Assembly: GCA_905181735.1 (NCBI GenBank)
Contig: CAJIYR010000003.1
Span: 118,501-182,500 of the forward strand
Origin: an uncultured Hyphomicrobiales bacterium
Lineage (GTDB): Bacteria; Pseudomonadota; Alphaproteobacteria; Rhizobiales; TMED25
Length of the DNA stretch: 64,000 nucleotides
Direction: 5' to 3'
Shown: positions 19,909-28,543 of the stretch, piece by piece
Numbering within the stretch: position 1 is the stretch's first letter
Layout: each line of letters begins with the position of its first letter
The notes under the pieces: model-generated
The model's database searches: none
What the model was told of the DNA's origin: nothing
Seen by the model: only the letters and a program-made list of their open reading frames with translations
Translations under genes and position numbers: made by a program

Positions 19909-20916
19909 ATGGTAGTCAGAATTGCAATAAATGGTTTTGGAAGAATTGGAAGAAATATATTACGAGCACTGGCTGAATCTGAGCGTAAAGATATAAATAT
20001 TGTTGCAATAAATAGCACTGGAAGCATAGAAACAAATGCTCACTTGCTAAAGTATGATTCTATACATGGAAAATATAAAAAAGAAATAAAAGTAACACAG
20101 AATTCAATTAATGTAGGTTTAGGTCCAATCACGGTCCTCACTGAACTAGATCCAGAAAAATTACCTTGGAATGATTTGAATATAGATATTGTATTTGAAT
20201 GCACAGGAAAATTTACAGACCATGAAAAAGCTATTCTTCATTTAAAAGCAGGGGCAAAGAAAGTTTTAGTTTCAGCTCCATCAAAAGGTGCAGACATAAC
20301 TGTTGTTTATGGAGTAAACCACAACAATATAAAGAAAAAAGATAACATTATATCAAGCGCGTCTTGTACCACCAATGCTTTAGCTCCAATCGCATCAGTG
20401 TTAAATGATAAAATTGGCATAGAAAGCGGATTTGTTACTGCAGTCCATTCATATACAGGAGACCAACCAACCATTGATAGAAATCATAAAGACCTTTATC
20501 GCGCTCGAGCTGCTGCAATGTCTATGATTCCAACTTCAACAGGAGCTGCTGCAGCTGTTGGATTAGTTTTGCCAGAATTATCTGGAAAATTAGACGGGGT
20601 TTCAATTAGAGTACCAACACCAAACGTTTCATTAATCGATTTCAAATTTATATCTTCACGTCCAACAACGGTAAATGAGATCAATAATGCAATAAAAGAA
20701 GCTGCAAGCAATCAATTGAAGGGTGTTTTAAATTGGACTGAAGAAAAACTGGTGTCTACTGATTTTAATCATGATCCGCATTCATCAATATTTGCTATGG
20801 ACCAAACTCGTGTTATTGACACCAAGTTGGTAAGGGTTATGTCTTGGTACGACAATGAATGGGGATTTTCAAATAGAATGAACGATTTAGCAGCAATTAT
20901 TGGAAAATTAATTTAG
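19909..20916 (+). CDS. gap: Glyceraldehyde-3-phosphate dehydrogenase
   Basis: Interconverts glyceraldehyde-3-phosphate and 1,3-bisphosphoglycerate. The 335-residue protein has INGFGRIGRN, the catalytic Cys153 in SASCTTNALAP, and the C-terminal SWYDNEWGFSNRM. At the cofactor-selecting position after strand two it reads VAINST where NAD-specific enzymes usually have VAIND; the ribose-binding Asp is replaced (Ser36). Bacillus GapB, an NADP-preferring gluconeogenic enzyme, shows a similar change. The gene is 20 bases after tkt and 26 bases before pgk, so it is part of one operon. Confidence 0.95.
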   Translation: MVVRIAINGFGRIGRNILRALAESERKDINIVAINSTGSIETNAHLLKYDSIHGKYKKEIKVTQNSINVGLGPITVLTELDPEKLPWNDLNIDIVFECTGKFTDHEKAILHLKAGAKKVLVSAPSKGADITVVYGVNHNNIKKKDNIISSASCTTNALAPIASVLNDKIGIESGFVTAVHSYTGDQPTIDRNHKDLYRARAAAMSMIPTSTGAAAAVGLVLPELSGKLDGVSIRVPTPNVSLIDFKFISSRPTTVNEINNAIKEAASNQLKGVLNWTEEKLVSTDFNHDPHSSIFAMDQTRVIDTKLVRVMSWYDNEWGFSNRMNDLAAIIGKLI

Positions 20917-20942
20917 TATCAATCTAGCGGCAGGATAAATCT

Positions 20943-22139
20943 ATGATAACTAAATTACATAATATTCAAGAGAAAGAAGCTAAGAACAAGCGAATAATCA
21001 TGAGGGTTGACCTCAATGTTCCAATGAGCGAAGGACGAATAAAAGACAATACTAGAATAAAAGAAATTATCCCTTCATTAAAAGAGCTTCTGGATTTCAA
21101 TGCAGCAATAATTATCATTTCACATATGGGAAGACCTAGGGGAGAAAAGAATCTAAAATTATCACTCTCACCAATAGCAGTTGAGCTATCTAGACTAATA
21201 AATAAAGACGTTCATTTTATAGATCATATCCCAGATAGTAATTCACATTATACAAAAGACAGCTTTGATCTTGGTTCAATTTATTTGCTAGAGAACTTAA
21301 GATTCTACCCAGGTGAAGCAAATAATGATGACAATTTTATACAAAACCTATCGAAAATGGGTGACATTTATGTCAACGATGCATTTTCTGTTTCGCATCG
21401 ATCTCATGCATCAACAATAGGTATAGCAAATAAATTACCAAGTTACGCGGGACAGAATATGTTAAAAGAATTACATATGCTAGAATCATTGTTAGAGAAC
21501 CCTAAGAAACCTATGGCCGCAATAATTGGCGGTTCTAAAATATCAACAAAAATTCAAATACTAGAAAACCTTATAGAAAAAGTTGATAAAATAATAATTG
21601 GCGGAGCAATGGCAAATACATTTTTAATTGCCCAAGGGTATGACATTAAAAATTCATTACATGAGCCAGAAAAAATAAAAATAGCCCAGTATATTCTATC
21701 AAAAGCAAAAAAGTGGGAATGTAAAATTATTCTCCCAGTAGATGCACAAATTTCTAAAACATTAAACCATAATGTTCCTACGAAAAATGTTCTTTTATCA
21801 GAAATACCAAAAGACTATATGATCCTTGACCTGGGACAAAAATCTACTAATATTATCATAAATGAACTTGAAAATATAAAAACATTAATCTGGAACGGCC
21901 CAATGGGGGCTTTTGAATTTTCACCATTCGAGAAATCGACGATTGAAGTGGCGCATTCAATATCGAAACTAACGAAGTCAAATAAAATGATTTCTGTAGC
22001 TGGAGGTGGAGATACCATTGCTGCATTAAATATGGCTGGGGTAATTAAAGACCTAACCTATGTTTCAACAGCTGGAGGAGCATTTCTTGAATGGCTTGAA
22101 GGTAAGACTCTGCCTGGAATAAAGGTGTTGCTTAAATAG
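20943..22139 (+). CDS. pgk: Phosphoglycerate kinase
   Basis: Interconverts 1,3-bisphosphoglycerate plus ADP and 3-phosphoglycerate plus ATP. The 398-residue protein has the signature MRVDLNVPM near the N-terminus, the substrate-binding SHMGRPRGEKN and ENLRFYPGE, and the nucleotide-binding C-terminal AGGGDTIAAL. It lies between gap and fba, and its product 3-phosphoglycerate is the substrate of SerA encoded at the left edge. All motifs are intact. Confidence 0.96.
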   Translation: MITKLHNIQEKEAKNKRIIMRVDLNVPMSEGRIKDNTRIKEIIPSLKELLDFNAAIIIISHMGRPRGEKNLKLSLSPIAVELSRLINKDVHFIDHIPDSNSHYTKDSFDLGSIYLLENLRFYPGEANNDDNFIQNLSKMGDIYVNDAFSVSHRSHASTIGIANKLPSYAGQNMLKELHMLESLLENPKKPMAAIIGGSKISTKIQILENLIEKVDKIIIGGAMANTFLIAQGYDIKNSLHEPEKIKIAQYILSKAKKWECKIILPVDAQISKTLNHNVPTKNVLLSEIPKDYMILDLGQKSTNIIINELENIKTLIWNGPMGAFEFSPFEKSTIEVAHSISKLTKSNKMISVAGGGDTIAALNMAGVIKDLTYVSTAGGAFLEWLEGKTLPGIKVLLK

Positions 22140-22169
22140 CAAATATATTACACATGATAGGGATATAGT

Positions 22170-23198
22170 ATGAATAAAAAATTAAATGATGTAGCACAAA
22201 TGATGGTAACGCCTGGAAAAGGAATTTTGGCAGCCGATGAAAGTAATGCAACAATTGCAAAAAGATTTAATCAAATAGATTTAGAATGTTCAGAGGATAA
22301 CCGTCGAAATTATCGAGAAATGCTCTTTAGGTCTTCTGATGCTATGAAAAATTATATCTCAGGAGTTATTTTGTATGACGAGACGATTAGACAAAAAAGT
22401 GAAACTGGAGAGTATCTTACAGCTATAATTCAAGAATCGAATTCACTAGTCGGAATAAAAGTTGACACAGGAGCAAAGCCCCTTGCTTTAGATAACTCCC
22501 AAACAATCACCGAAGGTCTTGATGGATTAAGGGAAAGATTAAATGAATATTATAATCTTGGAGCTAGATTTGCCAAATGGCGAGGTGTAATAGAAATATC
22601 AAAAGATAATCCAACACCTTACGCTGTAAAGTCAAATGCACAAGCACTTGCAAGATATGCAGCGTTATGTCAAGAGGCTAACATAGTACCAATCATTGAA
22701 CCAGAAGTGTTAATGGATAGCAAAAATTCTATCCATAATATAAAAGAATGCGAACGCGTTACAACTTGGGTATTGAATACCGTATTCCAGGAATTATCTG
22801 ATGCCGATATAGAGTTAGAGGGGATTATTTTAAAGCCAAATATGGTCATTCCGGGAAAATTTTGCAAAGAAAAATCATCATCCGATGAGATTGCAGAAAA
22901 AACATTAAAGTGTCTAAAAGAAACAGTACCACACGCAGTACCTGGAATTGCTTTTCTCTCGGGAGGACAAAATGATATCGAAGCAACCCGACATCTTTCA
23001 ATGGTAAATTCAGCGAGTAACAATCCATGGAATATTACCTTTTCGTATGGAAGGGCACTTCAACATAAATCTATTATGACTTGGGCTGGAAAAACTGAAA
23101 ACATCCCTGGGGCGCAAAATGTATTTTCCCATAGAGCTAAGATGAATAGCTTTGCCTCATTAGGAAAGTGGAATTTTAACCTAGAAAATAATGATTAA
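22170..23198 (+). CDS. fba: Class I fructose-bisphosphate aldolase
   Basis: Schiff-base aldolase joining or cleaving fructose-1,6-bisphosphate. The 342-residue protein belongs to the eukaryotic-like class I family: GKGILAADESNATIAKRF, KWRGVIEIS, and the Schiff-base lysine in EGIILKPNM near residue 221, then FLSGGQNDIEAT. No zinc site of class II enzymes is present. It closes the tkt-gap-pgk-fba cluster with a 30-base gap after pgk. With a GapB-like GAPDH upstream, the cluster may run mainly in the gluconeogenic direction, which is inference. Confidence 0.95.
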   Translation: MNKKLNDVAQMMVTPGKGILAADESNATIAKRFNQIDLECSEDNRRNYREMLFRSSDAMKNYISGVILYDETIRQKSETGEYLTAIIQESNSLVGIKVDTGAKPLALDNSQTITEGLDGLRERLNEYYNLGARFAKWRGVIEISKDNPTPYAVKSNAQALARYAALCQEANIVPIIEPEVLMDSKNSIHNIKECERVTTWVLNTVFQELSDADIELEGIILKPNMVIPGKFCKEKSSSDEIAEKTLKCLKETVPHAVPGIAFLSGGQNDIEATRHLSMVNSASNNPWNITFSYGRALQHKSIMTWAGKTENIPGAQNVFSHRAKMNSFASLGKWNFNLENND

Positions 23199-23255
23199 TA
23201 AAAATATATTATTATACAGAAGTACATTGAAAAATAACTTAGCGTTGATATTACA

Positions 23256-24182
23256 ATGAAATTTTATATAAATAGATTTCTCTTGCTAATTATGATAATT
23301 TTCTATTCCCCATCTCACTCACACGCCTTTAATACCGATGATTTTATCAATTTAATAAAAAACCAAGATACTGATGCTGCCATTGAATTAATAAAAGAAA
23401 CAGATTCGATATATGATCTAAATTATATTCAGACTATTGCACAATCATATGCCAACCAAGGAAAGTATGATCAATCTCTAGTGTGGTATGAAAAAGCATA
23501 TGAAAAGAACAGCTTACTCGGAAAGTTTCAATTAGCAGAAGTACTTCAATATAAAGACGATGAAAAGAGCCACCAAAGATCAGCTGAATTATTTGAAAGT
23601 TTTAACATTAAAGATGGAGAACAAATATACTCCAATGCGCTTTACTCTTTAGGGCAAATATATCTATTAGGAAGAGGTCGAGAGAAAAATAATACTAAAG
23701 CGTTTCAGTTTACATATAAGTCTTATACTTATGGTAATCCATTGGCTACATACACCTTATCAGTTTTCTACCACCAAGGAATTGGCACAAAGATAGACCT
23801 AATTTCTTCTGCCAGTTTAACCGCCGAACTTGCTAATCTTGGATTTGTTGAATCAGAGTCTGATTATGCGCATATGATACTAAATGAAATGGGAGTAAAA
23901 AAAAATAACCGTATAGCGGTCTTATGGTTAAAGAGAGCTGCTGACAAAGGCTACCCTCAGGCTCTTCAGACATTATCTCGAATGTATTTGTATGGCCTTG
24001 GAGTTGAAAAGGATAATATCGAATCTTATAAATTATATTTACTTGCCAAGGAAGCGGGAATAATGGATATAGAGTTAGACATGGCATTTGCCAATACAAA
24101 AGAGAATGAAAAAAAAGAAGCCACCGAAAGAGCTAATTCATTTAAAAAACTAAAAACAAAAAGCTTTGGATTCGTAAATTAA
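23256..24182 (+). CDS. Secreted Sel1-repeat protein
   Basis: A 308-residue protein with an N-terminal signal peptide (hydrophobic residues about 8-18, probable cleavage after SHSHA near residue 24). The rest is helical repeats of the TPR/Sel1 class; the clearest Sel1 units are around TKAFQFTYKSYTYGNPLATY, IAVLWLKRAADKGYPQALQT and IESYKLYLLAKEAG. Such proteins act as periplasmic scaffolds or signalling adaptors. No specific role can be named. It lies 57 bases after fba and precedes efp, with no functional link apparent. Confidence 0.75.
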   Translation: MKFYINRFLLLIMIIFYSPSHSHAFNTDDFINLIKNQDTDAAIELIKETDSIYDLNYIQTIAQSYANQGKYDQSLVWYEKAYEKNSLLGKFQLAEVLQYKDDEKSHQRSAELFESFNIKDGEQIYSNALYSLGQIYLLGRGREKNNTKAFQFTYKSYTYGNPLATYTLSVFYHQGIGTKIDLISSASLTAELANLGFVESESDYAHMILNEMGVKKNNRIAVLWLKRAADKGYPQALQTLSRMYLYGLGVEKDNIESYKLYLLAKEAGIMDIELDMAFANTKENEKKEATERANSFKKLKTKSFGFVN

Positions 24183-24264
24183 ACTTTATCAAGATAATTA
24201 ATAAATAAATATACTAAAAGATAAAAAAATATTACAACAGTTTATAATATATAAGGTGATATAA

Positions 24265-24828
24265 ATGAAAGTTAACGGTAATCAAGTTTTCCCTGGCAAT
24301 ATAATAGAATATAAAAATTCTCTTTGGTCTGTAATTAAAGCGCAAGCTGTAAAACCTGGAAAAGGCGGAGCTTTTAATCAAGTAGAATTAAAATCAATTA
24401 TTGGAAATACCAAACTTAATGAAAGATTTCGATCTGATGATTCAATTGAGTTAGTCAGAATCGAAAGCTATGAATTTCAATATTTATATTCAAATGACGG
24501 AAAAGTAGTATTCATGAATAAAGACAACTTCGAACAAATTGAACTGGATGAAGAATTTATAGGAGAGAGAAAATCTTATCTACAAGATGGAATGAATGTG
24601 CAAATAGAGCTCTATGAAGAAAAACCAATTGGTATAATCTTTCCTAAACAATTAACATTAAAAATTAAAGATACAGAACCAACTATAAAAGGCCAAACAG
24701 CTTCCTCTTCATACAAACCTGCGATTTTAGAAAATGATCTTAGGGTAATGGTGCCTCCATTCGTTTCTGTTGGAGACAGTATAATAGTCGATACCAACGA
24801 TTCATCTTATATAAAAAGAGCAGATTGA
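24265..24828 (+). CDS. efp: Translation elongation factor P
   Basis: Relieves ribosome stalling at proline stretches. The 187-residue protein has the three-domain EF-P layout, with the conserved loop lysine at position 33 in VKPGKGGAFNQVELK, and the C-terminal GDSIIVDTNDSSYIKRAD. The lysine is presumably modified, but no modification gene is in this window. A clear AAGGTGAT ribosome-binding site precedes the ATG. The SuhB-like gene starts six bases downstream, so the two are co-transcribed. Confidence 0.95.
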   Translation: MKVNGNQVFPGNIIEYKNSLWSVIKAQAVKPGKGGAFNQVELKSIIGNTKLNERFRSDDSIELVRIESYEFQYLYSNDGKVVFMNKDNFEQIELDEEFIGERKSYLQDGMNVQIELYEEKPIGIIFPKQLTLKIKDTEPTIKGQTASSSYKPAILENDLRVMVPPFVSVGDSIIVDTNDSSYIKRAD

Positions 24829-24834
24829 AAAAAT

Positions 24835-25617
24835 ATGGCCGCATCCCCAATAATGAATATAATCACCCAAGCAAGTCGTAAGGCTGCAAAGATATATATG
24901 AGAGATTTTGGTGAGATACAGAACCTCCAAACATCTACAAATTCTGTAAAACATTTTACTGAAAAAAGTAAAAATAGAGTGCAAGAAATATTAATTGCAG
25001 AGATAACCAAAGCATATCCCAAAAATGGTATTATTTGCGATAATTATTATAAAGACACAGCTAACCCTGAAGATGGCGTTTGGATAATAAATGCATTAGA
25101 CGGGGAAGAAAATTTTTCTCGTGCTATACCATATTTTTCTTTGTCGGTAGCTTATAAGAAAAATAATGTTATTACAGATGGCATTGTTTACAATCCAGCA
25201 ACAGATGATTTATTTATGGCTGAAAAAGGAAAAGGTGCAAGTCTAAATGGCAAAAGAATAAGAGTATCCTCAATGGAGTCTGTTAATAATTGTATGATCT
25301 CTATCAGAAAATATGATGATTTACTAACTATTGCTAATAAAAAATTATACCATAATCTAGGCGCAGAAGGTGCTAATATTAGATCTTTTGGTTCACCGTC
25401 TATTGACATAGTTCGAGTTGCATCTGGAAATATCGATGCCTACATACAGAGCAATAATAGCTTAATCACACTTGCTGCAAGTATATTGATATTATTAGAA
25501 TCAGGCGGAAGGATAACGGACTTCTCTGGAGAAAATAAATGGATAGAAAACAAACAAATTATAGTCAGCAATGACAGTATCCATAATGAAATAATTAATA
25601 GAATGAATAAAGAATAA
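24835..25617 (+). CDS. SuhB/IMPase-family protein with degraded active site (probable pseudoenzyme)
   Basis: The 260-residue protein is clearly an inositol-monophosphatase homologue: it aligns along its length, with AYPKNGI, PYFSLSVAYKKNN, GIVYNPATDDLFMAEKGKGASLNG and LESGG all in place. The metal ligands are mostly gone. The GEE motif reads CDN (residues 68-70), DPxDGT reads NALDGE (86-91, only Asp89 kept), and the WDxAAG Asp is Thr212. The HisN-type homologue at 51237-52040 keeps all of these. Catalysis is therefore unlikely. E. coli SuhB has a non-catalytic role in rRNA antitermination, and the position next to efp fits a translation-related role; this is inference. The frame is intact, so it is not a decayed gene. 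Confidence 0.82.
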   Translation: MAASPIMNIITQASRKAAKIYMRDFGEIQNLQTSTNSVKHFTEKSKNRVQEILIAEITKAYPKNGIICDNYYKDTANPEDGVWIINALDGEENFSRAIPYFSLSVAYKKNNVITDGIVYNPATDDLFMAEKGKGASLNGKRIRVSSMESVNNCMISIRKYDDLLTIANKKLYHNLGAEGANIRSFGSPSIDIVRVASGNIDAYIQSNNSLITLAASILILLESGGRITDFSGENKWIENKQIIVSNDSIHNEIINRMNKE

Positions 25618-25690
25618 TATTATGCTAATCTGATTTAACAATTACTTTGATTAAATATAGAATTGATAAATTAAAAAAAATTAAATTATT

Positions 25691-26653
25691 ATGACAATAC
25701 ATTCTAGCTATACAAATTTAACAAATCCGATGAGTTATATTTTGAAGATGCTATCTTGCGTCATATTGATAATTGCGGTAGTTTTTTTTCTTCAAAATTT
25801 TATAATTAAAGCCTTCCTTGCAAATCTAGCTATTAATTCCATTATATTATCCGTGTTAATATTTGGCTGCTTATTTATATTAAATCAGGTTTTAAAACTA
25901 TTCAAAGAAGTTAGGTGGGTAAATAATTTTCAAAATGGTGATCTTAATGCAGACATAGGATCACCTCCGATATTATTAGCTCCTATGGCAACAATGATGC
26001 TGGATCATCAACATACAATTAGCCTTTCAACAACTTCTATGAGATCTCTTTTAGATTCCATTGCTTCTAGATTGGATGAAGCAAGAGAATATTCAAGATA
26101 CATGATTGGTTTATTGATTTTCCTTGGGCTATTGGGGACATTTTGGGGTTTGTTAATGACCATTGATTCGATAAGCCAAACGATCGGATCCCTAAATTTA
26201 AATGGAGAACAGCCTTCTGCTATGTTCGAGGAACTTAAGCAAGGTCTTGAAGCCCCTCTATCTGGAATGGCAATTGCTTTTTCATCATCTTTATTTGGCT
26301 TGTCCGGTTCACTCATATTAGGATTCCTAGACCTTATATATAATCAAGCTCAAAATAGATTTTATAACGAACTTGAAGAGTGGTTATCTACTGTTACTGA
26401 AATAAATTCTGATGAAAAAACTGATAATAAATTTCTTATATATCTAAATAAGAATATGAAAGAAATACATCAAATGATAGGCAGTTTAAGAGATACCATA
26501 GATCAGGGTAATAACGTTTACGATAATAGAAACAAAGAAATTCAAAATGAGCAGGGGTTGATAAAAGATCTAATCAAATCACAATCAGATCATCAGTTAG
26601 AGCTTATCAAAGAATTACGTACACTTTCATCTAACAAAGATAATAATAAATAA
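25691..26653 (+). CDS. MotA/TolQ/ExbB-like inner-membrane channel protein
   Basis: A 320-residue protein with four hydrophobic segments (about 18-38, 44-66, 138-160 and 193-218), as in MotA-type stator subunits. The third and fourth carry the channel-lining GLLGTFWGLLMTI and GMAIAFSSSLFGLSGS, typical of the MotA/TolQ/ExbB family. The tail (about 240-320) is cytosolic and probably helical. The downstream gene, 14 bases later, encodes its MotB/OmpA-like partner. No flagellar genes occur here and true TolQR are at 10985-12201, so this is a separate rotary-type system of unknown output. Alphaproteobacteria often carry such a pair near rpmE. Confidence 0.82.
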   Translation: MTIHSSYTNLTNPMSYILKMLSCVILIIAVVFFLQNFIIKAFLANLAINSIILSVLIFGCLFILNQVLKLFKEVRWVNNFQNGDLNADIGSPPILLAPMATMMLDHQHTISLSTTSMRSLLDSIASRLDEAREYSRYMIGLLIFLGLLGTFWGLLMTIDSISQTIGSLNLNGEQPSAMFEELKQGLEAPLSGMAIAFSSSLFGLSGSLILGFLDLIYNQAQNRFYNELEEWLSTVTEINSDEKTDNKFLIYLNKNMKEIHQMIGSLRDTIDQGNNVYDNRNKEIQNEQGLIKDLIKSQSDHQLELIKELRTLSSNKDNNK

Positions 26654-26667
26654 GCGAGATTATCTGA

Positions 26668-28149
26668 ATGATTGGGAAAAATCGCCGAAAACATGATAGC
26701 GGTGGTAATTATTGGCCTGGATTTGTCGATGCAATGGCAACCATTCTATTAGTTATAATGTTTTTGCTTACTGTTTTTATTTTATCACAGTTTTACCTAG
26801 CAAATGAAATTTCTGGTAAAGACAATGCCCTTGATGAATTACGCGAACAGCTCGCCGACCTTAGTAAGGTCTTATCGCTCGAACGCCTTCAAAATAATGA
26901 ATTAGAAAAAAATATTTTAAATTTAGAAACTAGTATTTCAGACCTTGAAATTGAAAAGTCAAGCCTGACAAGCGATCTATTCATCGCAAACGATGAATTA
27001 ATAATTCTTCAGGATAGAATTGTTAAAATCAAAGATGAGTATGAAAGTGAAATTATAATTCTTGAAGATGATTTAGAAGATAGAATTCAACAATATGAAT
27101 CTCAACGCGATGAGTTGGCTAAAAGAAATAAGCTAATTATAGATTTAGGTACAAAAGAAAGGGAAACAAGTAATTTATTAGCAATTAGAGATAAAGAAAT
27201 AGAAAAAAAACTTGAGAGAATTAATGAAGATGATTTAAAAATCATGACTCTCGGCAATGAGGTTAATAATACAAAGTCAAGAATACTAGAAATAGAAAAA
27301 AAACTTACCGGATCTGAGCAGCTAATACTAGACCTTAGAAAGAAAAACAAAGAATTAGATGCAGGGATATTTAACCTAAATCAAACTATAGGCAGTATCA
27401 CTGGAGAAAATAAATTTAGTGAACAGGTGATAATAGATCTGAGAAAGAAAAATATAGAAAATACCACTAAAGCATTGAGTTTAAACAATACCATTAAAAA
27501 TCTATCTGGAGATTCATATAAAGCAAGCGATGAAATAAAAATTTTAAATATGCAACTAAAAGCCCTTAGAAAACAAATGTTAGAGATGCAAGCCTTATTG
27601 GATGACTCTAAAGAAAGAGATATAGATCAAAAAGCCAGAATATCTGATCTTGGGAAAAAGCTTAACCTCGCTCTAGCCCAAAAAGTAAAGGAATTATCAG
27701 AATATAGATCTGAGTTTTTTGGAAAATTAAAAGAAATACTTGGTGACCGAAGTGATATTAAAGTAATAGGTGATAGGTTTATTTTCCAATCTGAGGTCTT
27801 GTTTGGTAGTGGTGAATCTGAAATTAACATAGAAGGCAAGCGCCAACTGGCTAAGCTTACAGTAGCAATCCTTGATCTTATGGATGAAATACCTAATGAT
27901 GTTAACTGGATACTAAGAGTTGATGGTCACACTGATAAACAGCCAATTAGAAATGCTAAATTTAATTCAAATTGGGAGCTATCATCAGCTAGAGCTATAT
28001 CTGTAGTTAAATTTCTAATACAAATGGGAATTCCAGCAAACAAATTGGCGGCAACAGGACTTGGAGAATTCCAACCGATTGATGACTACGATGACCAAGA
28101 GGCCTACAGGAGAAACAGAAGAATTGAATTAAAATTAACTGAGGGGTAA
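26668..28149 (+). CDS. MotB/OmpA-like peptidoglycan-binding stator partner with long coiled coil
   Basis: A 493-residue protein with one N-terminal membrane helix (about 22-45) carrying a MotB-like aspartate, Asp21 in YWPGFVDAMATILLV. A long coiled coil follows (about 50-350) with repeated LDLRKKN-type blocks, and then a C-terminal OmpA/MotB domain (about 370-490) with LRVDGHTDKQPI and the peptidoglycan-contact region NSNWELSSARAISVVKFL and YRRNRRIELKL. It should pair with the upstream MotA-like protein as a proton-driven complex that grips the cell wall. The coiled coil is far longer than the plug region of MotB, suggesting it spans or reaches through the periplasm. Physiological role unknown. 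Confidence 0.85.
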   Translation: MIGKNRRKHDSGGNYWPGFVDAMATILLVIMFLLTVFILSQFYLANEISGKDNALDELREQLADLSKVLSLERLQNNELEKNILNLETSISDLEIEKSSLTSDLFIANDELIILQDRIVKIKDEYESEIIILEDDLEDRIQQYESQRDELAKRNKLIIDLGTKERETSNLLAIRDKEIEKKLERINEDDLKIMTLGNEVNNTKSRILEIEKKLTGSEQLILDLRKKNKELDAGIFNLNQTIGSITGENKFSEQVIIDLRKKNIENTTKALSLNNTIKNLSGDSYKASDEIKILNMQLKALRKQMLEMQALLDDSKERDIDQKARISDLGKKLNLALAQKVKELSEYRSEFFGKLKEILGDRSDIKVIGDRFIFQSEVLFGSGESEINIEGKRQLAKLTVAILDLMDEIPNDVNWILRVDGHTDKQPIRNAKFNSNWELSSARAISVVKFLIQMGIPANKLAATGLGEFQPIDDYDDQEAYRRNRRIELKLTEG

Positions 28150-28238
28150 ATTTTTAAATATATTTATTGAGGTTTCTTAGATCTTAGTTTATAGATTCTA
28201 TAAATTAATTTAAATTATTATTTTTAGAGAAGTATATT

Positions 28239-28463
28239 ATGAAAAATGAAACACATCCAGATTACCATAAGATTACAGTAGCTATGACTGACGGTACAGT
28301 TTTTGAAACTAAATCAACTTACGGCAAAGAGGGTGACACACTTACTCTAGACATAGATCCGACAAGTCACCCAGCTTGGACAGGTGGCTCACAACATCTT
28401 TTGGATAGAGCTGGTAGGGTTAGTAAATTCAATAAGAAATTTGAAGGTTTCTTGGGAAAATAA
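28239..28463 (+). CDS. rpmE: 50S ribosomal protein L31 (zinc-free type)
   Basis: A 74-residue bL31 recognised by [28 protein letters not shown] and the C-terminal [25 protein letters not shown] (residues shown as separate motifs in the family). It contains no cysteine, so the zinc-binding CxxC of the C+ form is absent; this is common in alphaproteobacteria. A good ribosome-binding site (AGAGAAG) precedes the ATG. It is downstream of the stator-like pair with an 89-base gap. Confidence 0.93.
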   Translation: MKNETHPDYHKITVAMTDGTVFETKSTYGKEGDTLTLDIDPTSHPAWTGGSQHLLDRAGRVSKFNKKFEGFLGK

Positions 28464-28543
28464 TATTTTTAAAAACATTATTTAACTTAATATTTTTACA
28501 CATTGTATCTTATGTATAGTTTCTTTACAGAGAAGTAAAATCT

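Noticed and set aside
24835..25617. The SuhB-like gene as a decaying pseudogene
   Set aside because: The frame is intact at full length with well-kept structural motifs; only active-site positions changed, which fits a retained pseudoenzyme better.
25691..28149. The stator-like pair as a Zorya (ZorA/ZorB) defence system
   Set aside because: No ZorC, ZorD or ZorE-like gene is adjacent; neighbours are efp, SuhB-like and rpmE, all core genes, and the layout looks conserved rather than mobile.
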